From: Halopseudomonas xinjiangensis
GTDB lineage: Bacteria > Pseudomonadota > Gammaproteobacteria > Pseudomonadales > Pseudomonadaceae
Assembly: GCF_900104945.1 (NCBI RefSeq)
Contig: NZ_LT629736.1
Span: 3,437,001-3,501,000, forward strand
Direction of reading: 5' to 3'
DNA length: 64,000 nucleotides
How positions within the stretch are numbered: position 1 is the first letter of the stretch; each line of letters begins with the position of its first letter. Below are positions 24,963-34,216 of the stretch, piece by piece. Both the position numbers and the translations under genes were made by a program. Below the pieces are notes generated by a model. That model was not told where the DNA came from, did not search any database, and saw only the letters and a list, made by a program, of their open reading frames with translations.

Positions 24963-26633
24963 TTAGCGCATATTTCGCTGAGCGCGCTCGCTACGCTCGC
25001 CTAGCTGGAAGAAGCTGACCTTGGACGTCAGCTGGTCGGCCAGTGCCGCCAGTTCATGGCTGGAGGCCGCTACCTGGTCTGATCCGGCCGAGGTCAGCAT
25101 GGTCGCGTCGTGAATGCGGATGATGTTCTGGTTGACCTCTTCGGCGACTGCGCTTTGCTGCTCCGATGCGCTGGCGATCTGGGCGTTCATGTCGTTGATT
25201 TCGCCCACTTCGTGGCGAATCTTGCCCAGCGCCGCTTCGGCGCGAGTGGTCTGTTCTACCGTGGTCCGCGCCAGATCACGGCTGGTCTGCATGACCGTCG
25301 CCGCCTTGCCGGCACCTTCCTGCAAACGACCGATCATTTCCTGGATTTCCCGAGTGGAGTGCTGGGTGCGTGCGGCCAGCGCGCGAACTTCGTCAGCGAC
25401 GACGGCGAATCCTCGGCCCTGCTCGCCTGCGCGCGCAGCCTCGATGGCCGCATTCAGCGCCAGCAGGTTGGTCTGCTCGGCAATACCGTTGATGACCTCG
25501 GTAATCTTTTCGATATCGCCACTGTCGCGCGATACCTGCTGGACGGTTTCCGCAGCGTCTTCGAGGGTGGCGGCCAGATGTTGAATGGCGCCAGAGGCAT
25601 CCTTGACCATGAGATTGCCGTTCTCGACTTCGCCATCGGCGTTGCGCGTCGCACGGGCGGCGCTGGCGGCGTAGCTGGCGATTTCGTTCACGGTGGCTGC
25701 CATCTGATTGATCGCCGTGGCCATCTGCTGGGCCTCCGCGCTTTGTACCCGAATTTGCTGGTTGTTGCTGTCAGAGGTGCCGAGCAATTGGCTCGATGAC
25801 TGGGTCAGAGCCTCTGCAGCCTGGGCTACCTCGCGCATGGTGTCGCGTAGCCGGGACATGGTCAGCTTCACCGTGCCCATGACGCTATCGGGGTAGTCGG
25901 TATCGATGCGCTGGTCGAGGCGACCTGCAGCCAGTCCGCGAATGACTTCGGCAACTTCATGCGGTTCGGCGCCGAGCGTTGCCCGCATGGTGCGGATGAT
26001 CATCAGCGAGACGAACACGCTGAGGATCAAGGCTATGGCGGTAGCGATCAGCGTCAGCATGCGAAAGCCGCTGGCTGTTTCGCGGACGGCAGTGATGTCC
26101 CGGCTGATTTCCGATTCCTGGTAATCGATGAAGGCGTTCACCCGTCGGAGCCATTCGCTGTAGGCCGGCGACACGTCAGAGAGCAGGAACAGCCGGGCGG
26201 CTTCGCGGTCGCCGGTCTGGCGGATATCGATCAGCGCTTCGGTCATCGGCAGCGCGGACGCCTCGATGTCCTTGATGTCCTGGAGCAGCTTGCGCTCGGT
26301 GGCATTGGAGGACTCCGCGATAAGGGTATCCATTGGCCTGGCCGATTCCCGATAGAAGCTGGCCAGCCGCTCGATTTCGCGCAGGTGCGCCGCAAGCTTG
26401 AGCGGGTCGTGAACCAGCACCGCATCGCGAATGGATATGGCACGGTCATGCACCGACCCGCGGAAGTTGATGGCGTAACGCTGTTTCACGGTTGCGCCGT
26501 CGCTGACATCGGTGAGCGTGCGGTCGATGAAGCCGACACGCTGGATGCCAATCGCGCTGAGCATGATCATCAGCGAGAGCACCAGGCCGAAACCGAGCCC
26601 TAGACGTTGTGCAGTGGTCAAATTGGAGAACAT
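24963..26633 (-). CDS. Methyl-accepting chemotaxis protein
   Basis: A 556-residue transmembrane chemoreceptor. A first helix at about 10-30 leads to a periplasmic four-helix sensor domain (about 35-185). A second membrane helix follows (about 190-212), then a HAMP domain and a long cytoplasmic signalling coiled coil. The highly conserved hairpin tip reads [32 protein letters not shown]. It senses a small ligand and controls CheA. No C-terminal NWETF-like CheR tether is present. The ligand is unknown. Confidence 0.92.
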   Translation of the reverse strand: MFSNLTTAQRLGLGFGLVLSLMIMLSAIGIQRVGFIDRTLTDVSDGATVKQRYAINFRGSVHDRAISIRDAVLVHDPLKLAAHLREIERLASFYRESARPMDTLIAESSNATERKLLQDIKDIEASALPMTEALIDIRQTGDREAARLFLLSDVSPAYSEWLRRVNAFIDYQESEISRDITAVRETASGFRMLTLIATAIALILSVFVSLMIIRTMRATLGAEPHEVAEVIRGLAAGRLDQRIDTDYPDSVMGTVKLTMSRLRDTMREVAQAAEALTQSSSQLLGTSDSNNQQIRVQSAEAQQMATAINQMAATVNEIASYAASAARATRNADGEVENGNLMVKDASGAIQHLAATLEDAAETVQQVSRDSGDIEKITEVINGIAEQTNLLALNAAIEAARAGEQGRGFAVVADEVRALAARTQHSTREIQEMIGRLQEGAGKAATVMQTSRDLARTTVEQTTRAEAALGKIRHEVGEINDMNAQIASASEQQSAVAEEVNQNIIRIHDATMLTSAGSDQVAASSHELAALADQLTSKVSFFQLGERSERAQRNMR

Positions 26634-26961
26634 GGCAGGCTCCTGGCCTTGAGTGATGACAGGATGATATCACTTAATTGTACAAAGTCACCCATTCGTA
26701 TAATTAATCGGCGATCACCCTGCGCTCTATCGTTCCGGGTTTATACCTTGAGTTTTCAATACACTGCGCCAATTATGGCCATTATCTTTCCCTATCAGGG
26801 CGGGAATGGAGGAGGCTCTGCGCGTCAGTTTGTAGATGTCCTGTATAAGATAGGCCTATACGACTGATCAATGAAGTGTCATTTCGCCGGTCAAATCCGA
26901 TTTGCCGGCTACGCTTTACGGGTATTGTTTGGCGTAGCCCTATCAACTGAAGGAGATTCCC
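26634..26961. promoter_or_regulatory. 328-base divergent intergenic region
   Basis: This AT-richer stretch lies between the chemoreceptor and acyl-CoA dehydrogenase genes. It holds a plus-strand TTGTAC (26678-26683) and TATAAT (26699-26704) 15 bases apart, a possible promoter. No gene is supported: a 30-codon frame at 26775 has no ribosome site. Confidence 0.4.
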
Positions 26962-28140
26962 GTGAGCGATCTTGAGACGTTCCGCCTGGAGACCCGCGCC
27001 TGGCTGGAAGAGAACTGTCCGCAAAGCATGCGGACACCGATGACCAGCGATGACGATTCGTGTTGGGGCGGACGCAACTTCAAGTTCAAGAGCGAGGACC
27101 AGCGGCTGTGGTTGGAGCGCATGGCTGAGCGGGGTTGGACCGCGCCGGACTGGCCGAGAGAATACGGTGGCGGTGGGCTATCCCAGGCCGAGCACAAGGT
27201 GCTGCGCGAAGAGCTGGCGCGTATCAAGGCGCGTCCGGCGCTGTCCAGCTTCGGTGTGTGGATGATCGGACCGGCGATTCTCAAGTTCGGCTCCGAGGAG
27301 CTCAAGCGTCAGCATCTGCCGCCCATCGTGCGCGGTGAGATCCGCTGGTGTCAGGGTTATAGCGAGCCGGGCGCCGGTTCCGACCTGGCAGGGCTGCAGA
27401 CCCGCGCCGAAGACCAGGGCGACCATTTCATCGTCAATGGTCAGAAGATCTGGACGTCCTATGCGGACAAGGCCGACTGGATGTTCTGCCTGGTGAGGAC
27501 CAATCCCGAGGCGAAAAAACAGCTGGGCATCAGTCTGGTGCTGTTTGACATGACCACGCCTGGCGTCAGCACACGGCCGATCAAGCTGATCTCCGGCAGC
27601 TCGCCCTTCTGCGAAAGCTTTCTCGACAATGTCCGCGTCGAAAAAAACCAGGTCGTCGGCGAAATCAATGCCGGTTGGACCATCGCCAAGTATCTGCTCA
27701 CCCATGAACGCGAAATGATTGGCGGCATGGGTCGCACCGCGGCCGGCCAGAAGACCCTGGCGCAGCAGGCGGTGGATGCGATCGGGCTGGACAATGGTCA
27801 GCTGGCGGACGGTATGCTGCGTGGCGAAGTCGCACGCTGGGATCTGGACGCGCGTGCATTCGAGCTGACCGCCGAGCGGGTGCTGGATGAAGCCAAGGCT
27901 GGCCAGGGGGTGGGCCATGCGTCGGCGATGCTCAAGTACTACGGTACCGAGCTGAACAAGCGCCGACAGGAACTGTTGGTCGCGTTACGCGGCAGCGAGG
28001 CGCTGGTCTGGGAAGGCGAGGCATCGCGGGAGGGTATCCTGCCGCGCAGCTGGTTGCGCTCCAAGGGTAACTCGATCGAGGGCGGCACATCCGAAGTGCA
28101 GCTCAACGTCATCGCTCGCAACATTCTCGGGCTTCAATAA
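26962..28140 (+). CDS. Acyl-CoA dehydrogenase
   Basis: A 392-residue flavoenzyme of the acyl-CoA dehydrogenase family. The GTG start follows an AAGGAG site. The FAD-binding signature RWCQGYSEPGAGSDLAGLQT is near residue 131, and the C-terminal GGTSEVQLNVIARNILGLQ closes the usual fold. It introduces the alpha-beta double bond in an acyl-CoA and passes electrons to ETF. Its length and N-terminus resemble acyl-CoA dehydrogenases of the steroid/aromatic side-chain (FadE) type, which often work as unequal pairs. It is followed 18 bases later by a second, divergent family member. Confidence 0.9.
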   Translation: MSDLETFRLETRAWLEENCPQSMRTPMTSDDDSCWGGRNFKFKSEDQRLWLERMAERGWTAPDWPREYGGGGLSQAEHKVLREELARIKARPALSSFGVWMIGPAILKFGSEELKRQHLPPIVRGEIRWCQGYSEPGAGSDLAGLQTRAEDQGDHFIVNGQKIWTSYADKADWMFCLVRTNPEAKKQLGISLVLFDMTTPGVSTRPIKLISGSSPFCESFLDNVRVEKNQVVGEINAGWTIAKYLLTHEREMIGGMGRTAAGQKTLAQQAVDAIGLDNGQLADGMLRGEVARWDLDARAFELTAERVLDEAKAGQGVGHASAMLKYYGTELNKRRQELLVALRGSEALVWEGEASREGILPRSWLRSKGNSIEGGTSEVQLNVIARNILGLQ

Positions 28141-28158
28141 CGGATCGGGGGACGCAAC

Positions 28159-29301
28159 ATGGCAGCTTTGGTACTCAATGAAGAACAGCAGATGCTCAAG
28201 GATGCGGCCAAGCGCTTTCTCGCCGAGAGCGCACCGGTCAGCCAGCTGAGATCGCTGCGTGACAATCGTGACGAGACCGGGTTTTCGCGCGAGCTCTGGC
28301 AGCAGATGGTGGAGATGGGGTTCGTCGGTACGCTGATTCCTGAGGAGTTCGGCGGCTCGGCGTTCGGCTTCACCGGGATGGGACAGGTCTTCGAGCAGGC
28401 CGGGCGCAATCTCAGCGCATCGCCGCTATTGTCCAGCGCGGTTGTCGGCGTTTCGCTGTTGCAGCTGGCCGGCTCCGACGAGCAGCGGCAGTCAATGCTC
28501 CCGGCGATTGCTGAGGGTAAGCTGTTGCTGGCGCTGGCCGTCGATGAGAAGCCGCGGCACGCGCCGCAGCATATCGAGACGGTCGCGCAGGAGCGCGACG
28601 GTGGTTATGTGCTGACCGGTAACAAGGTTTTCGTCATCGACGGACACGTCGCGGACACGCTGATCGTGGCCGCGCGTACCCACGTTGCGGACACCGCCAG
28701 CGAAGGGGTCTCGCTGTTTCTGGTCGACCCGAAGGCCGAGGGTGTTACGCTCGAACGCACCATCATGGTCGACAGCCGCAATGCGGCAAATGTCTCCTTC
28801 GATCACGTCAAGGTTGGGTCCGATGCCTTGCTTGGTCAACTTGACCAGGGCTACACGGCGCTCGACAAGGTGCTGGACATAGCCAACGCGCAGCTCGCAG
28901 CAGAGCTGCTGGGTATATCGTTGGAGGCTTTCGATCGCACCGTTGCCTACATGCAGGAACGCAAGCAGTTCGGTGTGGTGATCGGCTCGTTCCAGGCGCT
29001 GCAGCATCGCGCTGCGCACATGTTCAGTGAGCTGGAGCTGGTCAAGTCAGTCGTGCTCAAGGCATTGGTGGCGCTGGATGAAAACGATCCGGAGGCCAAG
29101 GCGCTGGTGAGCCTGGCGAAGGCCAAGGCGTCAGAGGTGGCGGAGCTGGTGACCAACGAGGCCATCCAGTTGCACGGTGGCATGGGCATGACCGATGAGT
29201 TCGACGTCGGCCTGTTCATCAAGCGTGCGCGCTCTGTGCAGGCGCTATACGGCGACTATCGCTATCACGCCGATCGGTTTGCCCGCTTGCGCGGTTACTG
29301 A
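28159..29301 (+). CDS. Acyl-CoA dehydrogenase (paired partner)
   Basis: A 380-residue second member of the acyl-CoA dehydrogenase family. The C-terminal half is typical (ERKQFGVVIGSFQALQHRAAHMF and EAIQLHGGMGMTDEFDVGLFIKRAR). The middle domain is more divergent and lacks the clear FAD signature of its neighbour. This is the pattern of heteromeric FadE pairs, in which the two subunits share one active assembly. A GGGGGA site lies before the ATG. The pairing is inferred from gene order and from divergence. Confidence 0.88.
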   Translation: MAALVLNEEQQMLKDAAKRFLAESAPVSQLRSLRDNRDETGFSRELWQQMVEMGFVGTLIPEEFGGSAFGFTGMGQVFEQAGRNLSASPLLSSAVVGVSLLQLAGSDEQRQSMLPAIAEGKLLLALAVDEKPRHAPQHIETVAQERDGGYVLTGNKVFVIDGHVADTLIVAARTHVADTASEGVSLFLVDPKAEGVTLERTIMVDSRNAANVSFDHVKVGSDALLGQLDQGYTALDKVLDIANAQLAAELLGISLEAFDRTVAYMQERKQFGVVIGSFQALQHRAAHMFSELELVKSVVLKALVALDENDPEAKALVSLAKAKASEVAELVTNEAIQLHGGMGMTDEFDVGLFIKRARSVQALYGDYRYHADRFARLRGY

Positions 29302-29317
29302 TCGTTCCGCTGCAGAC

Positions 29318-29344
29318 GTAGCGGCGGGACCTGCCCGCCGCTAC
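29318..29344. terminator. Strong hairpin between convergent genes
   Basis: An 11-base perfect stem (GTAGCGGCGGG, 29318-29328, with CCCGCCGCTAC, 29334-29344) and a 5-base loop between the acyl-CoA dehydrogenase and the OmpK gene. It likely ends both transcripts or stabilises their 3' ends; there is no long T run. A repeated extragenic palindrome is an alternative. Confidence 0.55.
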
Positions 29345-29353
29345 GCTGTCCGC

Positions 29354-30130
29354 TCAGAAGTGAACCTTGACCAGCAGGCTGATGGCGCTCTGGTTGGTAT
29401 CCAGACCGAAATTGCCGTTGTTCACGCCGTATTTGTTCTTCCAGTAATCGTATTCCACACCGGTGTAGAACTGCTTGGCTGACCAGCCGAGCGCCTTGCC
29501 CATGTCGTATTTGATCTGCGGGTTGAAGTGCAGGTTGGCGTGGTAATCCTCACCGTCGTTGTCCACCACCCAGTCGATGAACCCGTCGATAAGTACGTCC
29601 GAGCGACCTGCCGGCAGGGTATAGCCCCACACCGGGGTGATCTGCCATACGCCGCGGCCGCCGTCAGGCTGGTCGGCGTAGCGGTAATAGCTGTTCAGCT
29701 GAAAGTAGTCGAAACCGGGGACGTTCAGGTCGAGCGCCGGACCCAGCAGATAATTGTTCAGATCACCCCGGCCAAACTCGTAGGTGGCCGCCAGCAGCAC
29801 GTCGCGAATCAGGCCGTCGTTGCTGACGCTGTCGGTGAGTTTGCCGAATGACAACCGCGGCGACAGCTCGCCATAAAAGGTGTCGCGGTAGCCGAAGCCA
29901 TTTTCAGCGCCCTGATAATGAATGGCGTCGACGAACAGAAACAGGTCGCCGGCGTTCCTGCCGCTGACGTGTTCGAAGGTCAGCGTCTGCTGGGTTTTCG
30001 GGTCGAGCTGGAAGTCGGTGCCGTACAGGTAGGTCAGGCTGTTGTTTTGCCACTGCATCGGGTAGGCAACGGCCGAGGCGCTGAACGCAAGTCCGAGCGC
30101 GCTCAGTGCGGTAACGGTCAATCTGGTCAT
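29354..30130 (-). CDS. OmpK/Tsx-family outer membrane channel
   Basis: A 258-residue exported beta-barrel protein. A signal peptide ends at about residue 22 (SASAVA). Alternating aromatic strands follow, and the C-terminus is SLLVKVHF with the terminal Phe required for outer membrane insertion. Motifs such as SLTYLYGTDF and FTFEHV-like TLTFEHVSGRNAGDLFLFVD match the Tsx/OmpK nucleoside-channel family. It probably lets nucleosides or related solutes through the outer membrane. It is a single gene facing the acyl-CoA dehydrogenase operon. Confidence 0.85.
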   Translation of the reverse strand: MTRLTVTALSALGLAFSASAVAYPMQWQNNSLTYLYGTDFQLDPKTQQTLTFEHVSGRNAGDLFLFVDAIHYQGAENGFGYRDTFYGELSPRLSFGKLTDSVSNDGLIRDVLLAATYEFGRGDLNNYLLGPALDLNVPGFDYFQLNSYYRYADQPDGGRGVWQITPVWGYTLPAGRSDVLIDGFIDWVVDNDGEDYHANLHFNPQIKYDMGKALGWSAKQFYTGVEYDYWKNKYGVNNGNFGLDTNQSAISLLVKVHF

Positions 30131-30231
30131 TCGGGTACGGCTCCGGTGGGCTGAGTCACATTTGCGGAGCGCATCTTAAAGCAAACCAGGGCAAGTTCCA
30201 GCGATTTCAGCGAAGCCGTGCGGGCGCCGTT

Positions 30232-32793
30232 TCAGTCGTCCGTTTTCGCCTGGTTCGGGGCAGCTTGGCCAGGTCGGCGCATGTCGCACATCAGTCGGGT
30301 CATGGTGTCGCTGTTCAGCGGGTGGCTCCAGTAGAAGCCCTGCATGTAGCGGCAGCCGTGGGCGCGCAGGGTTTGCAGCTGGGATTCGGTTTCCACGCCC
30401 TCGGCCAGAGCTTGCAGCCCCAGGTTGTGCGCCAGCGTGATCATGCTGCTGACGATGATCTGGTTTTCCGGGTCTGTGTCCAGGCCTTCGATGAACGAGC
30501 GGTCGATCTTGATCAGGCTGGCGTGGAAGCGCTTGAGATGGGCCAGTGAGGAATATCCCGTGCCGAAGTCGCCGATGGCGATACGCACCCCGAGAGCGCT
30601 CAATTGCTGCAGCTGCGACGTGGCGGCGATCGGGTCTTCCATGGCGATGCCTTCGGTCAGTTCCAGTTGCAGGTAGCTTGGATCGACCTGCCAGGTACGC
30701 AAGCTGTTGCGGATATGCCTGACCAGGTCACCGCTACGCAGCTGCATCATCGACAGGTTGATCGATACCGGTGGCGGATTCACGCCGTCGTCGATCCAGT
30801 GGCGGACCTGTGACAACGCCTGGTTCAGAACCCAGTCGCCGAGGGCGAGCATCTGTCCGCTCGCTTCGGCTACCGGAATGAATTCCACCGGACTCAGCTC
30901 GCCCAGTTGCGGATGTTCCCAGCGCAACAGCGCTTCCATACCGATGATCGAGTGGTCCTGCATGTCCCATTGCGGTTGGTACAGCAGCGACAGTTCAAGG
31001 TTGTCGATGGCCGAGCGCAGCGAGCTCTCCAATGTAAGCATCCGCGACATGCGCGTCTGAATCTCGCCGGTGAAAAATCGATACGTATTGCGGCCCTGCT
31101 GCTTGGCCAAGTGCATGGCCGCGTCGGCCCGGCGCGTCAGCTCATCGAAGCTGAGTCCGTCCTCCGGATAGATGGCAATGCCGATCGATGCCGACGGGCT
31201 GACCATCTGCCCGCCCACCGAGACCGGACGCACGATATTCTGTAGCAGCCGTTCGGCGACATGGGCGGCGGCGACGCTTTCCAGCCCCGGCAGGGCGAGA
31301 ATGAATTCATCGCCGCCGTGTCTGGACAGTGTGTCTTCCTCGCGCAGTTGACCCCTTAGCCGCTCGGCCATGGCGATCAGCATTTCGTCACCGGCCTGAT
31401 GACCCAGTGTGTCGTTGATGTTCTTGAAATGATCGAGGTCGATCGACATCAGTGCGACCGGCGCAGCGTTACGCTCGCTGATGCCCAACGCGAGATCGAC
31501 GCGCTGGTGGAACAGTTTGCGGTTGGGCAGGCCGGTCAGGCTGTCGAACTGCGCCAGGCGGAGGATTTCCGATTCCTGTTGCTTGCTCTTGGTGACGTCC
31601 CGAGCCACGACGACAAAGCTGTCTGCGCCATCGACGTGCTTGGGCGCGGCGGATATCTGGAACCAGAACGTCTGACCCTTGATGTTCAAGCGGAACGGCT
31701 CGCTCTGCGCGTGACCCTGCACCTTGGCCAGGGCGAACGTGCGCTGACAGAGCGGCAGCGCCTCTCGCGGTAGCAGCGGGGCAATCAAGCGACCCTTCAG
31801 CGGCTGCGTGGTCAGTGCCATCAGTTCGTTGCCTGGGGCGTGGAACTCCGTTACCCGGCCGTCGCGGTCGATTTCCATGACAACGTCGGGTAACGCATCG
31901 AAAATGGCCTGCAGACGCTGCTGGGAGCGCTCGATCAGCTTGTAAGGTTGCTCGATGCTTTCGACGAAGATGGCCCGCACCAGAAAACCGTACGCAACGA
32001 CCTTGAATACATGTCCGAGCGCTACCAGATGATGCGCGGAATTCTCATAGGTCGTGAAACACAGCTGCGTCAGAGCCATGGCACCCGCGGCGCCAAACAA
32101 TGCCGCAGCATTGAAGGGCAGCGGCCGCCGCATGGCGAGCCAGAGCGCCAGCATGGCGATGGCGTTGACGGCGGCCAATCCGTGCTCGAAGCGAACCTTG
32201 GCGGGAGTGAGTCCTACTCCGGGAACATGCAGGGTGGGGAGCAGTTCGGGCAATCCCAGCGCCAGCACATGAAACAGCGCGACCGGGAGCATGACGGTGA
32301 GTAGTACGGCGAAGCGCTGGGCGCCGATCCGTGAGACGCGCCAGGGCGTCACTGCGACCCAAAGCATGGCGATGGCCGCCAGGGCGCGTGCGGCCAGCCA
32401 GAACAGAATGGACTTGTCCGAGCCGGATGGCGTGAAGTAAGTCGGCATACCGCTGAACGACAGCATATGACTGAAGTCGAGTATCGCCACCCCGAGAAAC
32501 AGGCAGGAAAGCACCAGAAGGCTTCGGGATGACTGGCGCCGATGACTGCTCCAGCCAATCGCGAACACCATGCTAGCCATGATGATGGCGATGGTTTCGA
32601 CCAGGGTATGCAGAGGCGGTGAGCCTGCCATGGCAGCAGCCGATGCGCGCAGACTTTCCGGAAGTGACACGAAGCGGGCGACCAGATACACCGCGGCCAT
32701 TGCCGCCAGCACCAGCGCAACGGACTTCAGCCCATGGCGGTGACTGGGGTGCCGGCGGCGGAACGGCGACAGGCTGCTAAGCTCAGGTTGCAT
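30232..32793 (-). CDS. MASE3-PAS-GGDEF-EAL cyclic-di-GMP protein
   Basis: An 853-residue inner membrane protein. An N-terminal multi-helix part (about 25-275, with LFLGVAILDFSHMLSFSGMP) looks like a MASE3 sensor. A PAS domain (about 285-400) follows, then a GGDEF domain with intact RHGGDEF, and an EAL domain with EALLRWEHP and later IAIGDFGTGYSSLAHLKR. Both catalytic signatures look complete, so it may both make and break cyclic-di-GMP. In many such hybrids one activity dominates; this cannot be told here. It stands alone, divergent from the lrgA-like gene. Confidence 0.92.
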   Translation of the reverse strand: MQPELSSLSPFRRRHPSHRHGLKSVALVLAAMAAVYLVARFVSLPESLRASAAAMAGSPPLHTLVETIAIIMASMVFAIGWSSHRRQSSRSLLVLSCLFLGVAILDFSHMLSFSGMPTYFTPSGSDKSILFWLAARALAAIAMLWVAVTPWRVSRIGAQRFAVLLTVMLPVALFHVLALGLPELLPTLHVPGVGLTPAKVRFEHGLAAVNAIAMLALWLAMRRPLPFNAAALFGAAGAMALTQLCFTTYENSAHHLVALGHVFKVVAYGFLVRAIFVESIEQPYKLIERSQQRLQAIFDALPDVVMEIDRDGRVTEFHAPGNELMALTTQPLKGRLIAPLLPREALPLCQRTFALAKVQGHAQSEPFRLNIKGQTFWFQISAAPKHVDGADSFVVVARDVTKSKQQESEILRLAQFDSLTGLPNRKLFHQRVDLALGISERNAAPVALMSIDLDHFKNINDTLGHQAGDEMLIAMAERLRGQLREEDTLSRHGGDEFILALPGLESVAAAHVAERLLQNIVRPVSVGGQMVSPSASIGIAIYPEDGLSFDELTRRADAAMHLAKQQGRNTYRFFTGEIQTRMSRMLTLESSLRSAIDNLELSLLYQPQWDMQDHSIIGMEALLRWEHPQLGELSPVEFIPVAEASGQMLALGDWVLNQALSQVRHWIDDGVNPPPVSINLSMMQLRSGDLVRHIRNSLRTWQVDPSYLQLELTEGIAMEDPIAATSQLQQLSALGVRIAIGDFGTGYSSLAHLKRFHASLIKIDRSFIEGLDTDPENQIIVSSMITLAHNLGLQALAEGVETESQLQTLRAHGCRYMQGFYWSHPLNSDTMTRLMCDMRRPGQAAPNQAKTDD

Positions 32794-33000
32794 CGAAGAC
32801 GAATCCTTGGACCAGGCCCATTTGCGACAGGTGTCGCGTGCTCATGTCCGAAAGCATATCGCCATCAGTCGGGGAATGCATTGACTTGTCGTGCCGCGGA
32901 CTTATCCGCGTCGCTTGGTGTGTTGCGCCATTGGTGGAATGGCCAGGCTGGCTGGCCGGGCTCATAATGTCGGTCCGGACATAGACGGTGGATTCCCTTC

Positions 33001-33360
33001 ATGTTGTTGCGCGGTTTGACTTGGCTGATTGTGTTCCAGCTGTTGGGCACTGGCCTGAACCAAATGTTCCTCTCATTCCTCCCGGGTCCCATCATCGGCA
33101 TGGTTCTGCTGCTGGTCTTCCTCATTCTTCGCGGCAGCGTCGGGGAGCCCATCGATATGGCGGCGGGAGGGCTGCTCAAGTACTTGCCCCTGATTCTGGT
33201 GCCTCCAGCGGTGGGCGTGATGATGTACGGTGCGGAAATTGCCGAAGACGCCTGGGCTATCCTGGGCAGTCTGGTACTCTCTTTTATTTTCACATTGCCG
33301 TTGTGCGGTTGGCTGATGCAGCGGCTCATCCGTCGGCAGGCGAGGGCGCCGCATGAGTGA
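33001..33360 (+). CDS. CidA/LrgA family membrane protein
   Basis: A 119-residue protein with four hydrophobic segments of the CidA/LrgA holin-like family, with LPGPIIGMVLLLVFL and GGLLKYLPLILVPPAVGVMMYG as family segments. Such proteins influence murein hydrolase activity, lysis and export of small metabolites. Its end overlaps the LrgB-like gene by eight bases, giving the usual two-gene unit. Confidence 0.9.
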   Translation: MLLRGLTWLIVFQLLGTGLNQMFLSFLPGPIIGMVLLLVFLILRGSVGEPIDMAAGGLLKYLPLILVPPAVGVMMYGAEIAEDAWAILGSLVLSFIFTLPLCGWLMQRLIRRQARAPHE

Positions 33361-34081
33361 TTTGCTGCAGATCGGCTGGCTGGCGATCATCGAGCATCCA
33401 CTGTTCTTCATCGGCCTGACGTTGGTGGCCTACCAGCTGAGCCTGGTGGTGTACGAACGCACGCGTCTGCCCTTGCTGCACCCGGTGTTGGGATCGATCG
33501 CGATCCTCGTCGTTGTGCTCTGGCTGCTCGATGTGCAGTTCCCCACCTACCGCGACGCAGTCGGACCTCTTCTGGTATTGCTGGGGCCGGCAACGGTGGC
33601 TCTGGCTGTGCCGTTGTATCTGAACCTGCGAAGGATACGCCAGTTCTTCTGGCCGATCCTGATCACGCTGCTGGTAGCCGGCGTCTTTGCCACGGTCAGT
33701 GTGATTGCGCTCGGGTGGCTGCTGGGCGCAAGCCCTGCGGTATTGATGACGCTGGCGCCGAAGTCGGTAACCACGCCAATCGCCATGCTGGTGGCCGAGC
33801 AGATCGGCGGCATTGCCGCGCTGGTAGCCGTATTCGTCATGTTCACCGGCGTGCTCGGGGCGGTCATCGGGCCCTGGCTACTGTCGCGCTGCGGTGTCTC
33901 GCATCCGGCCGCGCGAGGTATGGCCATGGGCCTGACGGCGCATGCCGTGGGCACGGCTCGGTCTCTGGAAGAGAGCGAGGAGGCAGGCGCGTTCTCCGCA
34001 CTGGCAATGAGTCTGATGGGGATAGCTACGGCCGTGCTGCTGCCGCTGGCGGTGGCAGCCTGGTATTGGCTCGGCGGTTGA
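33353..34081 (+). CDS. LrgB/CidB family membrane protein
   Basis: A 242-residue polytopic protein of the LrgB family. Diagnostic segments are LAPKSVTTPIAMLVAEQIGGIAAL and RGMAMGLTAHAVGTARSLEESEEAGAFSALAMSLMG. It works with its LrgA-like partner, with which it overlaps. In some plants and bacteria the pair has glycolate or pyruvate transport roles. The gene precedes cioA but a 135-base gap with its own hairpin suggests separate transcription. Confidence 0.9.
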   Translation: MSDLLQIGWLAIIEHPLFFIGLTLVAYQLSLVVYERTRLPLLHPVLGSIAILVVVLWLLDVQFPTYRDAVGPLLVLLGPATVALAVPLYLNLRRIRQFFWPILITLLVAGVFATVSVIALGWLLGASPAVLMTLAPKSVTTPIAMLVAEQIGGIAALVAVFVMFTGVLGAVIGPWLLSRCGVSHPAARGMAMGLTAHAVGTARSLEESEEAGAFSALAMSLMGIATAVLLPLAVAAWYWLGG

Positions 34082-34216
34082 CTGCCGCTGCGGCAGACTG
34101 CCGCGCAGGCGGAACATCGCGACGAGGTGCGTAGTCACAGTCTAGGGTCGAGTGCCACGGCCCTGATCCCGCACGCGGGCAGATGACCTGCCAGTTCCCA
34201 GCCAGGAGTGCCTTTG

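Noticed and set aside
26775-26867. A 30-codon plus-strand frame in the chemoreceptor intergenic region
   Set aside because: No ribosome site and no helix or motif; it lies in a promoter-like region.
29318-29344. REP-type repeated palindrome
   Set aside because: No second copy was noticed in the window, so it is listed only as a hairpin between convergent genes.
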